This document shows positions 1 to 7,776 of a stretch of 34,027 nucleotides of DNA, one piece after another (positions within the stretch are counted from its first letter, which is position 1; the number at the start of each line of letters is the position of its first letter). The stretch is from an uncultured Bacteroidales bacterium (GTDB lineage: Bacteria; Bacteroidota; Bacteroidia; Bacteroidales; UBA932): assembly GCA_900321655.1 (NCBI GenBank), contig ONWU01000024.1, forward strand, positions 1 to 34,027. Reading direction: 5' to 3'. A program made the translations under genes and the position numbers. Below the pieces are notes generated by a model that saw nothing but the letters and a program-made list of their open reading frames with translations, was not told the origin of the DNA and made no database searches.

Positions 1-12
1 CACTCCCGCTAC
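1..12 (+). repeat. 12-bp copy of the tRNA-Met 3' end (att-like), inverted relative to the one at 9061-9072
   Basis: CACTCCCGCTAC at the very edge of the window equals the T-arm/acceptor 3' end of the tRNA-Met at 9062-9135, but reads on the plus strand while that tRNA is on the minus strand. It may be the end of a second tRNA-Met gene that starts left of the window, or a displaced attachment-site core. The next bases (CACACCAAC) differ from those after the other copy. The left flank is not visible, so the choice cannot be made here. Confidence 0.55.
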
Positions 13-69
13 CACACCAACAAAACATATGTCTTGATTGACTACGATCAATCTCACAGACAAAACTCT

Positions 70-112
70 CTATATACCCGTCACAATACCCTGTGATGGT
101 TTTTTGTTTATA
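70..112 (+). repeat. Edge block L, imperfect inverted copy of 8994-9036, with terminator-like hairpin
   Basis: The block runs from CTATATACCCG to TTTTTTGTTTATA and matches, with several mismatches and small gaps, the reverse complement of 8994-9036. Inside it TCACA (81-85) pairs with TGTGA (92-96) ahead of a run of six T, so it could terminate a plus-strand transcript such as a tRNA entering from the left. Apart from this block, the att-like sequence at 1-12 and the TGYGACCA motifs, I see no gene in 1-214. Confidence 0.45.
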
Positions 113-184
113 GGGGGTGGGGATGGATTTGAATACGATCGCCCTCCTCTATGACAAGAGCAAACTATCCAAAAAATTGCAAAA

Positions 185-207
185 TTTGTGACCATATATG
201 CGACCAG
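185..207 (+). repeat. Paired TGYGACCA motifs (possible recombinase arm sites), left edge
   Basis: TGTGACCA (187-194) and TGCGACCA (199-206) lie as a direct repeat 12 bp apart. The segment CCATATATGCGACCAG (192-207) recurs exactly, inverted, at 8957-8972 beside the integrase start, and TTTGTGACCA recurs at 8928-8937. Sharing between the two island edges, one next to the recombinase gene, suggests arm-type binding sites. This is inference; no binding data are available. Confidence 0.4.
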
Positions 208-214
208 AGAGATA

Positions 215-257
215 ATAAAAGAAGCTCCACGCTGCTAATTCGTAGAGCTTCTTTTAT
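215..257 (-). terminator. Strong hairpin terminator of the Big_2 lipoprotein gene (can work both ways)
   Basis: ATAAAAGAAGCTC (215-227) and GAGCTTCTTTTAT (245-257) form a perfect 13-bp stem around a 17-nt loop. The A/T-rich foot gives a U-tract in either direction. It begins 10 bp past the stop codon of the lipoprotein gene ending at 268. Confidence 0.85.
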
Positions 258-267
258 ACTATTATAA

Positions 268-1953
268 CTACCAGTCCTCTTCGTAAATACCCTCATGGCC
301 TCCCGATGCAGTAGCCGTTACGGTTACCGCGCAGGTGGCTTCTTTATCCCCAGCCTTGGCTGTAATGGTGGCGGTTCCAATCTTGACAGCGGTAACCACG
401 CCATTATCTACTGTAGCCACAGAGGCGTCAGAGGTACTCCAAGTCACAGTCTTGTCCGTGGCATCATCGGGTTTGACTGTGGCTGTGAGGGTCACTGTCT
501 CTCCCGCTTTCAGGGATGCGCTTGTTCTATCGAGGGTTACACTGGTAACAGGTGTAGCCACAACGGTGATGGCGCAGGTAGCTTCTTTATCACCCGCCTT
601 GGCAGTGATGGTGGCAGAGCCCACCTTCTTGGCGGTGACTACGCCATTGCTAACGGTGGCAACACTCGCATCGGAGGTCGTCCAGGTAACCGTCTTATCT
701 GTGGCATCGTCCGGCTTCACCGTAGCGGTCAGGGTTACTGTCTCGCCAACCTTTAAAGATGCGCTAGGCTTATCCAAGGATACGCTCGTTACAGCAATTA
801 CATTTTTGGAGACGGTAACGACACAGGTGGCCTCCTTGTTCCCGGCCTTTGCTGTTATCGTTGCGACCCCTTCCTTGATGGCCTTCACTTTACCCGTATT
901 ACTAACAGTAGCAACATCTGTCTTATTGCTACTCCAAGTGACGGTCTTATCCGTAGCATCAACAGGCGCTACAGTGGCGGTGAGCTGGATCTCTTGGCCT
1001 TCCTTCAAGGTAACGGTTGCATTATCCAAGGTAATACCGGTTACCGGGGTGGGCTCAACAGTGATAGCGCAGGTAGCCGACTTCTCGCCAGCCTTAGCCG
1101 TAATAGTAGCTGTACCAACTTTCTTGGCTGTCACAACGCCATTATCGACTGTCGCAACAGAGGCATCTGAGCTTGTCCAGGTAACCGTCTTATCTGTCGC
1201 GTCGTCGGGTTTCACCGTCGCCGTAAGTGTAACGGTCTCGCCAACTTTCAGAGTAGCACTGGGCTTGTCCAATGTTACAGATTCTACAGGTATCACTGCT
1301 GTGGTAACTGTGACTTTACAAGTAGCTGTCTTCTCTCCTGCCTTGGCAGTGATGGTGGCGGTACCGGCCTTGACAGCCTTCACTTTTCCATCAGTCACGG
1401 TGGCTACCGCCGAATCGGAGGTACTCCACGTGACAGTTTTATCCGTTGCGTTATCGGGTTTCACCGTGGCAGTCAATTCGGCCTCCTGGCCTTCTGCCAG
1501 GCCCAACTCAGCCTTGTCCAAGGTTACTTCGGTTACTTCCACATTGGAAATACCCGCCTGCTTCACTGTGAACTTCATAGTAACCGTTCCACACTTAATC
1601 GTAACAGTTGCTTCGCGGTCCTTTGTACCGGTGTTGGCCTGGGCTGATACCGTCATGGTTACCGCGCCTGCGTTACCGCTAGTGGGCTGAACGCTAAGCC
1701 AGGCGGAGGCCTTGGTATCTGTGACTTCCGTGCTCCAGGCTGCGGTAGTTGAGAATTTCACCGTCTGGCTCTGGGCCGATGTACCAGCATCCATGCTGAT
1801 GCCCTGTGAGAAAACCGACTGGCTCTCGGCCGGGATTTCTATCTTAGGGGTTGCCGGATTAGGTGGAGTAGGGTTATCCTGCTCCGGTTTCTCGCAAGAC
1901 AAAAGCCCTATAAGAGCAAGGGCAAAAACGCCTAGTTTCTTGTATGTTTTCAT
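268..1953 (-). CDS. Surface lipoprotein with a BACON domain and five Big_2 (Ig-like) repeats
   Basis: 561 aa. An N-terminal lipoprotein signal ends at GLLSC (lipid Cys20), followed by a Pro-rich spacer. Residues about 37-134 look like a BACON domain (AAWSTEVTD...WLSVQPTSG...VTVKQAG pattern). Five Big_2 repeats of about 80 aa follow (about 139-216, 222-299, 302-381, 387-464, 467-545), each with TVTWSTSDASVATV-like and ATITAKAG-K-ATC-like strands and one conserved Cys near its end. Such proteins are usually exposed on the outer surface and act as adhesins or carbohydrate/mucin-binding spacers; no ligand can be named. It is last in a unit behind two M64-type lipoprotein genes, starting 11 bp after the stop of the nearer one. 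The C-terminus is a short acidic tail (GIYEEDW). The repeats are similar at DNA level, so copy number may vary. Confidence 0.9.
   Translation of the reverse strand: MKTYKKLGVFALALIGLLSCEKPEQDNPTPPNPATPKIEIPAESQSVFSQGISMDAGTSAQSQTVKFSTTAAWSTEVTDTKASAWLSVQPTSGNAGAVTMTVSAQANTGTKDREATVTIKCGTVTMKFTVKQAGISNVEVTEVTLDKAELGLAEGQEAELTATVKPDNATDKTVTWSTSDSAVATVTDGKVKAVKAGTATITAKAGEKTATCKVTVTTAVIPVESVTLDKPSATLKVGETVTLTATVKPDDATDKTVTWTSSDASVATVDNGVVTAKKVGTATITAKAGEKSATCAITVEPTPVTGITLDNATVTLKEGQEIQLTATVAPVDATDKTVTWSSNKTDVATVSNTGKVKAIKEGVATITAKAGNKEATCVVTVSKNVIAVTSVSLDKPSASLKVGETVTLTATVKPDDATDKTVTWTTSDASVATVSNGVVTAKKVGSATITAKAGDKEATCAITVVATPVTSVTLDRTSASLKAGETVTLTATVKPDDATDKTVTWSTSDASVATVDNGVVTAVKIGTATITAKAGDKEATCAVTVTATASGGHEGIYEEDW
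319..1539 (-). repeat. Five tandem in-frame repeats of about 240 bp encoding Big_2 domains
   Basis: The five Ig-like units share long stretches of coding sequence, for example the recurring KPDDATDKTVTW segment in four of the five. This is a substrate for unequal recombination that would add or remove whole domains without breaking the frame. Confidence 0.75.
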
Positions 1954-1964
1954 CTTTCAACGAC

Positions 1965-4688
1965 TTAGTTCATGATTACACTTATTCTTTCCTTTCCGTC
2001 AGGAGAAATGGACTTTTCTATCTTCATGTACGGCGCTCGGCTTATTTCAGGGGCAGGAGATTGCAGGATCAGGGGTGCAGCCTGAGCCGCCTTTTCGGCA
2101 GCAATGTTCTTCTGGTCATATTCAACAAACGTCTCGTAATCATATTGCCAATCCTTACCCAATGCGAGCTTGTGAATTCTCTTGTAGATAACCTCACGGG
2201 AAGGAGCGTTGAACATCCCTTGATTAAAACGCATAATACTATTCATGGTTGGATGCCATACCCCAGATGCATAGGTATAGCCTCCTTCATATACTCCTAT
2301 GCCCGTACCAGCATATCGTTCATCCTCCAAGAATTTCTTCCATTTAATTATTTGTGGATCAGAAGTAACATCGATATTACTCCACCAACCAAGATGGGTA
2401 TACATATCAACTAAAAATTGTTTTTCCCAATCTGAGATTTCACCGTAGATTAAAACATACTCATCGGCCAATTTGGCGAAAACATGTCCAAATTCGTGTG
2501 CGACAATACGTGAGAACGTCTCGGTTTTGGAACGGTCGCGTCGATTGATCATTCCTATAGATTTTGCGCCTGCGGCATAATCGAAATACTCGTTATCATT
2601 CCATGAGGCTTCATATCCCGCAACGCCATCAGTCCAAGAATCACCCTCTCCTTCTGCTTGATTAATTATAAGTATCATGGCCACATCTTCCAGATCTTTA
2701 TCTGGAACAGCGATCGAGGCGTATCGATATACATCATAATTTTCACTATAAGAAAGAATGCCATTAACAGGATCATACTGATTTATCGAAGCGTCAAAAG
2801 CAGTGTGAGTATAATATGGAATCTCGTTCGCTGAAACAGCATAGACAGTATATACATTGATATAATCTTTAAATGACGCGTATGGCTCATCTTTTAAGAT
2901 CGCGTCCATAGCTAGTTCCATATCTGCGTCATATGTGCCATCTGTAATCATCCTATCAGAATAAGCATCTCCGAGCAAAACGATATCAACTCCATTCCCC
3001 TTTGTTGCTTTATGAAGTATTCTAACTGTTTTGTCTCTACTATAATCTGTACTAGTATATAGATTGGGATCCACAATTGGCTCAAGATCCGGAATTTCTT
3101 CTTCTGGAAGGACCCAAGTAATATAATCTGCGCTTGATCCCAGTCTTGAGTCATCATCGCTTAGCTTGGCCCTTGTAGCTGAAGAGCAACGAATAGCGCA
3201 ATTCTTACTGAATTTCGAGAGCCAAAGCATAGCGTGACTTGTTCCACATTCTGAAAAATCCACATTCCCCAAATCAATTCTGACCAAATCATAACAACGA
3301 TTGAAAAGACACTCTGCGCCATCTCCCTCCAGACTACGTGTTGAGAAGTTACTGATGTCAATGGTTTTCAGGCTCTTACATAGTTGGAACATCGCCGAGA
3401 ATGTACGCGCATTACTTGTGTCAAAGCTTGATAGATTAACGCTTTCCAAGCTCACACAGCCATTAAACATAGACTGGAAACTCGTGACCTGATTTGTGCA
3501 AAACATTGAAAGATCCACCGTTTTAAGCTCCCTCCAATCCATGAAAGAAATGCAATTAGGCCCTGTCATCATATACTTCTCGGCTTTTGTATAGTAGTGT
3601 GCCGTTGTGCCTTGTAACTCGAAATAAACAGGGATATAGTCAATCCAATTATAGCCATTCCAATTGGCCGGGACCGAACTCGGTACAACCGTATCGGTCG
3701 TGACATCGCTTAAGGTGTGAAATACAACCTCTTGAATGGCGTTTTTGTCAACTCCATCAGGGAGGATAAACTCACCAAGACCGGAATAAGTGTAATTGTT
3801 ATTGTCCTCAAAAGTGAGATCTTTGTCTTTTTCTCGAAGAACCGCAATTTGTGATCTTTCAATACCTCTGTACGAATAAGAGGTGGTTGCGACCTGATTG
3901 TCTGTATAATAAGAAATGACTAATGATGTAACCCCAGGTCTTAAGGATGCATAATAGTATTCGCCAGGAATAAAATAATCGCCTTCTGCAGGAAGAACCG
4001 TCAAATAATTTGACAATTCTGGACCGTCTTGAGTCTCTTCAATGTTATTAGGGTCAAATTCCGAATCAAGATCCGGGTAAACTTCCGGACTTTCAGGGAA
4101 CCGATCCCAAAAGAGAATTTTCATATCGCCCGTAATTGGATAGTAATTATCTCTGTTCTTGAAAACGACTTTTTTTATGCCATCATGAGCCACCGAAAAC
4201 TTTATTCCGGCACACGCGTTGTAGAAAGAAAGGTTATTATCCTTTGATCTGGCAAAGCTCACGAATTGTCCCGGAGAAAGACTGCCAGCTGTAGCGTATT
4301 GCACAGTTGGAATAGTAAAACTGGCCATCCCTCGGGCTTTATCATAGGGATATATAGCGTAAAATACATTATTACTGTCGTATTCACCTATCTTTCCAAC
4401 GAAATCAGTTATTGACGAAGGCTCTTTACAATCTGATTTCAAACAATACATTGTTTCATCAGATCCTCCCCATATATACAAGGATATCTCATCCCCCGGT
4501 GACCACCAAATGCTACCATCCTCTTGCAGTACGGTCTTAGTCTCCGGTGCCCAACCTGCGTGGAAAACTACTTCGTGGAGATTCTCTGAATCTTGTTCCA
4601 GGGGCTGTTGAGCCTCCCTAACACAACCAACAGCTATAACGGAAAGGGTTATAGCTAATAGTGTTCTTATATTTTTAAATGAGTCCAT
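1965..4688 (-). CDS. Surface lipoprotein: fimbrillin-like region, BspA-type repeats, M64-type zinc metallopeptidase (copy 2)
   Basis: About 907 aa from the ATG at 4686-4688. That Met aligns with the start of its paralogue at 4751-7570; the open frame itself continues to 4754. The signal peptide ends at lipobox AVGC. Next comes a fimbrillin/Mfa-like segment (TKTVLQEDGSIWWSPGDE), then BspA/DUF285 leucine-rich repeats (SMFNGCVSLESVNLSSFDTS type), then a C-terminal peptidase with GVDIVLLGDAYSDR and the zinc site HEFGHVFAKLADEY (residues 731-744 in this numbering). HExxH plus a downstream Asp fits M64 (IgA-peptidase-like) enzymes, so extracellular proteolysis is likely; the substrate is unknown. 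The BspA repeats suggest host or glycan adhesion. Its stop (TAA at 1965-1967) lies 11 bp from the Big_2 gene. The sequence is AT-richer than the core genes, consistent with transfer. Confidence 0.85.
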   Translation of the reverse strand: MDSFKNIRTLLAITLSVIAVGCVREAQQPLEQDSENLHEVVFHAGWAPETKTVLQEDGSIWWSPGDEISLYIWGGSDETMYCLKSDCKEPSSITDFVGKIGEYDSNNVFYAIYPYDKARGMASFTIPTVQYATAGSLSPGQFVSFARSKDNNLSFYNACAGIKFSVAHDGIKKVVFKNRDNYYPITGDMKILFWDRFPESPEVYPDLDSEFDPNNIEETQDGPELSNYLTVLPAEGDYFIPGEYYYASLRPGVTSLVISYYTDNQVATTSYSYRGIERSQIAVLREKDKDLTFEDNNNYTYSGLGEFILPDGVDKNAIQEVVFHTLSDVTTDTVVPSSVPANWNGYNWIDYIPVYFELQGTTAHYYTKAEKYMMTGPNCISFMDWRELKTVDLSMFCTNQVTSFQSMFNGCVSLESVNLSSFDTSNARTFSAMFQLCKSLKTIDISNFSTRSLEGDGAECLFNRCYDLVRIDLGNVDFSECGTSHAMLWLSKFSKNCAIRCSSATRAKLSDDDSRLGSSADYITWVLPEEEIPDLEPIVDPNLYTSTDYSRDKTVRILHKATKGNGVDIVLLGDAYSDRMITDGTYDADMELAMDAILKDEPYASFKDYINVYTVYAVSANEIPYYTHTAFDASINQYDPVNGILSYSENYDVYRYASIAVPDKDLEDVAMILIINQAEGEGDSWTDGVAGYEASWNDNEYFDYAAGAKSIGMINRRDRSKTETFSRIVAHEFGHVFAKLADEYVLIYGEISDWEKQFLVDMYTHLGWWSNIDVTSDPQIIKWKKFLEDERYAGTGIGVYEGGYTYASGVWHPTMNSIMRFNQGMFNAPSREVIYKRIHKLALGKDWQYDYETFVEYDQKNIAAEKAAQAAPLILQSPAPEISRAPYMKIEKSISPDGKERISVIMN

Positions 4689-4754
4689 CTCCTTACAAGA
4701 CAAAAGCCCTATTATGACAGGAGCATCTATGCCTAATCTCTTGTATGCTTTCAT
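4689..4754 (-). pseudogene. Relic of the Big_2 gene's signal-peptide region, fused in frame ahead of M64 copy 2
   Basis: The 22 codons from the ATG at 4752-4754 encode a lipoprotein-like leader ending GLLSC. It matches the leader of the gene ending at 268 in 13 of 20 residues (start MKxYKxLG, end IGLLSC). DNA similarity extends, without gaps, back through the junction (GAAAGATGAAA) into the C-terminal codons of the upstream peptidase (ATCATGAAC). The hydrophobic core is interrupted by Asp and Pro (GIDAPV), so it probably no longer works as a signal. It runs without a stop into the second, intact leader, so it might still be translated. Confidence 0.7.
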
Positions 4755-7570
4755 CTTTCAGAGTTTTTGTTCATGATTACACTGATTCTTTCCTTACCGT
4801 CGGGTGCATGACCTGTAACAGTTAGAGATGCTCCATTGAGATTTGACGCCCCAGTAACAAAAATGGGTGGAGGCAACGGTTTTCCACGTTGAATTTCAAC
4901 ACTCGTGACCCGTTTCTCTGCCGATGATTGATTTTGAGATGCCCCTTGTTGATCAAAAGCAACGAATTGCTCATAGTCATAAACAAAAGAATCATCAGCA
5001 AGCTCATGAACGCGTTTATATATAGCCTCACGACAAGGTGCGTTAAAACCAGTTGGAGCCGTATTCATAATGCTGTTCTCTGTGGGTCTCCAAATTCCAT
5101 AGGCATAGCCTGCATACCCTCCTTCAAAAACGCCAAGCCCCTGATTAGCATATCGGCCATCTTGCAGGAAGCGGCTCCACTTAACACTATTAGGATCGCT
5201 TGTTATGTCAATGTTCGGCCAAAATCCTTCTGAACACTTTTGTAAATAGTCAGTTGGATCTGTGAAGGACTTCCCCTCTTGATCATACTCATCTGCCAGC
5301 CTTCCTATAGCGTGTCCAAATTCGTGACATACTATGGAATGATAATCTGTATCATTTTCGCCTAATGCACACAAGGTTAATGTGGATCCCGAAGGAAAAT
5401 AATAGTTGGTGCCTGAATGGAGCGTGCAGTTTGATACAATTATAGTATATGGAATAGGTTTTCCTGTCATCCACTCCCACCCATAATTCGGCAGAACAGA
5501 GCTCAAATAAACATCGACTATCCCATCACCTCCGCTAATTCGAGTTGAAGGCCAATCATCAAATACAAGATCAAAAGCAGTGATGCCATTTATGGACTCG
5601 TTTTCAGACACTGCATAACAGATGTATACATTGAAATAGTCTCTTAATGAGTTAAGTGGATCTTCCGAGAAAATGTGTTCAATAGCATTGCTAAGATCAC
5701 TATCGTATTTGCCATTCTCAATTAACCTGTCAGAATATGCATCGCCCATAATCACGATATCAATACCTTTGCCTTTGCTGGCGGTCTGTATAGTCCTAAA
5801 GGTCTTATCTTTGCTGTAATCAGTACTTTTATACAAATCTGCAAATGGATCGACAATCTCGGGAAAGTCATCTTCCGGGCTAATCCAGCAAACGAAATAT
5901 TGCTTTGAAGGTTCGGGCATATCAGAACTCTTGCTATACATCATATTTCGCGTGGATTCTGAAGACCTTATCACACAATGCTTACGATGAATCGCAAAAT
6001 TATGACACATCCCTATGGCATTTTTCACTGAAGAAACGTCAAAGTTTTTCATGTCGAGCTTTTCGAGACTCCTACAATAATTGAACATCTCACTCATGTC
6101 TGTGCAACGACTTGTATTAAATGAACTAAGATCAAGTTCCCTTAGGTTTCTACACGACTGAAACATGGCTGACATATCAGTCACGTGTTCGGTATCGAAT
6201 GACGTCAAGTCCAGGGATTCAAGACTAGTGCAGCCGGAAAACATGGCTGACATATTTATAGCGAAGGACGTGTCAAAACCAGTTAGATCGAGGTTTCTCA
6301 ACTTATTACAACTTGCGAAACAATAAGAGAAATCTGTCACTTCCGAAGTGTTTACACCAGAAAAATCCACCGTAGTTAAAGACTCCCAAGCATAAAACAT
6401 AGTGCTCGCGACATTTCTTATGTTGAAGCTCTCTTTCGGGGTATAGTAGTGGACAGCCGTACCGACTAATTCAAAATAGATAGGGCCATCCTCGGTACCA
6501 AGATTCACTTCTGTAATATGATCGCTTAATGGGTGAAAGTGAGCCTCCGTCAACTCATGTATTTTATCGCTGTACCGCACGTAATCCGGAAGTGGCTGCA
6601 TCAGGAATGCTTCGTCTCTTGAGGGTATAAAGGTCAAGCCAGAATCTTTGTCGTACAGTCTTTTAAAGACAGAACGTTTTATGGAGGTGGGACCCGATGT
6701 AAAATATGATGCTTTTGAAGAGTCTTTTTTATAAGTAACGACAATAGGGGAATCATCTTCTAACGGGTTCACTACAGCATAATAATACTTGCCGACTTCA
6801 AAGTATGAATCGTCCGGAGCACGAACAATTACCTCATCTGAGCCAGAACCTTCCCACGAAGAAGGCCAATCTACAAACAACTCCCCACTCTTGCGAATAA
6901 AAGAGAAAGAACCGGACAAAGTTTCTCCGCTGCTAGAACGAAATGAAACTTCCTTTATGCCCGGTTGAGATACGGAGAACTTTATTCCGCCGCAAAGATT
7001 ACGGAAGCTGAGATTATTGCCATTAGACTCGGCAATGCTAACCATTGCCAATTTGTCAAATGATTCTGGGGTAGCGATTTGAACGGTTGGTATCGTGAAA
7101 TATATAAGAAGATTTCCTTCACTGGTGAAAATGATATCGTTACTATTATCACTGCGTTCCGGATAGATGGCATAAACAGTATCCGCGACCAAACCCTGAT
7201 CCCTTTTGTAGCAATAGCCATTATAATTCCCTCTGCTGATAGGATTATCCATATCAATATAATAATCTGCCACTGGCGCATCATCATCAGTTTTAAAAAC
7301 CAATTGAATACAGGGCGCAACGACAGGATCTATATTCTTTTCTTTTAGCGGAAAACACAGCCTTATCTCATCCCCCGGACTCCACCAAACACTCCCATCC
7401 TCCTGAAGGGCGGTCTTAGTCTCCGGAGCCCAGCCGGCGTGGAAGACAACTTCGTGGAGATTATCCAGGTCTTGTTCCGGAGGCTGCTGATCCGACTCCT
7501 TAACACAACCTAAAGCCATAACAGAGACGGTTATAGCAAAAAGTGCTCTTTTAATTGTAAATGTGGCCAT
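4751..7570 (-). CDS. Surface lipoprotein: fimbrillin-like region, BspA-type repeats, M64-type zinc metallopeptidase (copy 1)
   Basis: 939 aa. The leader ends at lipobox MALGC (Cys22). A fimbrillin/Mfa-like region follows, with HAGWAPETKT identical in its paralogue. BspA/DUF285 repeats follow at about 390-520, with several units of the form SAMFSGCTSLESLDLTSFDT. The C-terminal M64-type peptidase has GIDIVIMGDAYSDR and zinc site HEFGHAIGRLADEY (749-762). The protein should be anchored by lipid and face outward, combining adhesion with proteolysis; IgA is only the historical M64 substrate and is not shown here. The C-terminus (PDGKERISVIMN) matches copy 2 but continues for KNSER to a TGA that overlaps the relic ATG (ATGA). 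A -7 box at 7702-7709 lies about 130 bp upstream, so this is the first gene of the three-gene unit. Confidence 0.85.
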   Translation of the reverse strand: MATFTIKRALFAITVSVMALGCVKESDQQPPEQDLDNLHEVVFHAGWAPETKTALQEDGSVWWSPGDEIRLCFPLKEKNIDPVVAPCIQLVFKTDDDAPVADYYIDMDNPISRGNYNGYCYKRDQGLVADTVYAIYPERSDNSNDIIFTSEGNLLIYFTIPTVQIATPESFDKLAMVSIAESNGNNLSFRNLCGGIKFSVSQPGIKEVSFRSSSGETLSGSFSFIRKSGELFVDWPSSWEGSGSDEVIVRAPDDSYFEVGKYYYAVVNPLEDDSPIVVTYKKDSSKASYFTSGPTSIKRSVFKRLYDKDSGLTFIPSRDEAFLMQPLPDYVRYSDKIHELTEAHFHPLSDHITEVNLGTEDGPIYFELVGTAVHYYTPKESFNIRNVASTMFYAWESLTTVDFSGVNTSEVTDFSYCFASCNKLRNLDLTGFDTSFAINMSAMFSGCTSLESLDLTSFDTEHVTDMSAMFQSCRNLRELDLSSFNTSRCTDMSEMFNYCRSLEKLDMKNFDVSSVKNAIGMCHNFAIHRKHCVIRSSESTRNMMYSKSSDMPEPSKQYFVCWISPEDDFPEIVDPFADLYKSTDYSKDKTFRTIQTASKGKGIDIVIMGDAYSDRLIENGKYDSDLSNAIEHIFSEDPLNSLRDYFNVYICYAVSENESINGITAFDLVFDDWPSTRISGGDGIVDVYLSSVLPNYGWEWMTGKPIPYTIIVSNCTLHSGTNYYFPSGSTLTLCALGENDTDYHSIVCHEFGHAIGRLADEYDQEGKSFTDPTDYLQKCSEGFWPNIDITSDPNSVKWSRFLQDGRYANQGLGVFEGGYAGYAYGIWRPTENSIMNTAPTGFNAPCREAIYKRVHELADDSFVYDYEQFVAFDQQGASQNQSSAEKRVTSVEIQRGKPLPPPIFVTGASNLNGASLTVTGHAPDGKERISVIMNKNSER

Positions 7571-7701
7571 ACAATCAGAAAATGTCGCACGCCATGTTCC
7601 CCAGAGGCGGCTGTAAATAAAAAGGCTAGGGAACTATCATATACCCAAAGGGCAATGAATGCCTTTTGCTCCAAGAGATATCTCTCCCATATGAGCAATT
7701 A

Positions 7702-7709
7702 CAAAGTTA
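7702..7709 (-). promoter_or_regulatory. Bacteroidetes -7 box for the M64/Big_2 lipoprotein unit
   Basis: Read on the minus strand this is TAACTTTG, a full match to TAnnTTTG. No good -33 TTG is visible at the usual spacing. It predicts a leader of about 125 nt, which holds a 12-bp palindrome (AGAGATATCTCT, 7674-7685) and an imperfect hairpin around the ATTCA loop at 7650-7670, so post-transcriptional control is possible. Confidence 0.6.
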
Positions 7710-7776
7710 GTAAAAATAGATGGATTTACACTGGTAGCGTTTTTGGGGAATGTTAATAGAGGAAATGTGCTCTCTA

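Noticed and set aside
113-178. Stretch that on the minus strand resembles the 3' half of a tRNA (CTTGTCAT, then GTATTCAAATCC and CCCCACCCCC)
   Set aside because: The T-stem and acceptor stem do not pair, the anticodon loop is the wrong size and no 5' half is present. At best a heavily decayed relic.
335-1690. 451-residue open frame on the plus strand opposite the Big_2 repeats
   Set aside because: Hydrophobic repetitive shadow of the repeat gene on the other strand; no start signals.
7674-7685. 12-bp palindrome AGAGATATCTCT as an operator
   Set aside because: It lies downstream of the predicted transcription start and occurs once; too little to call a regulatory site.
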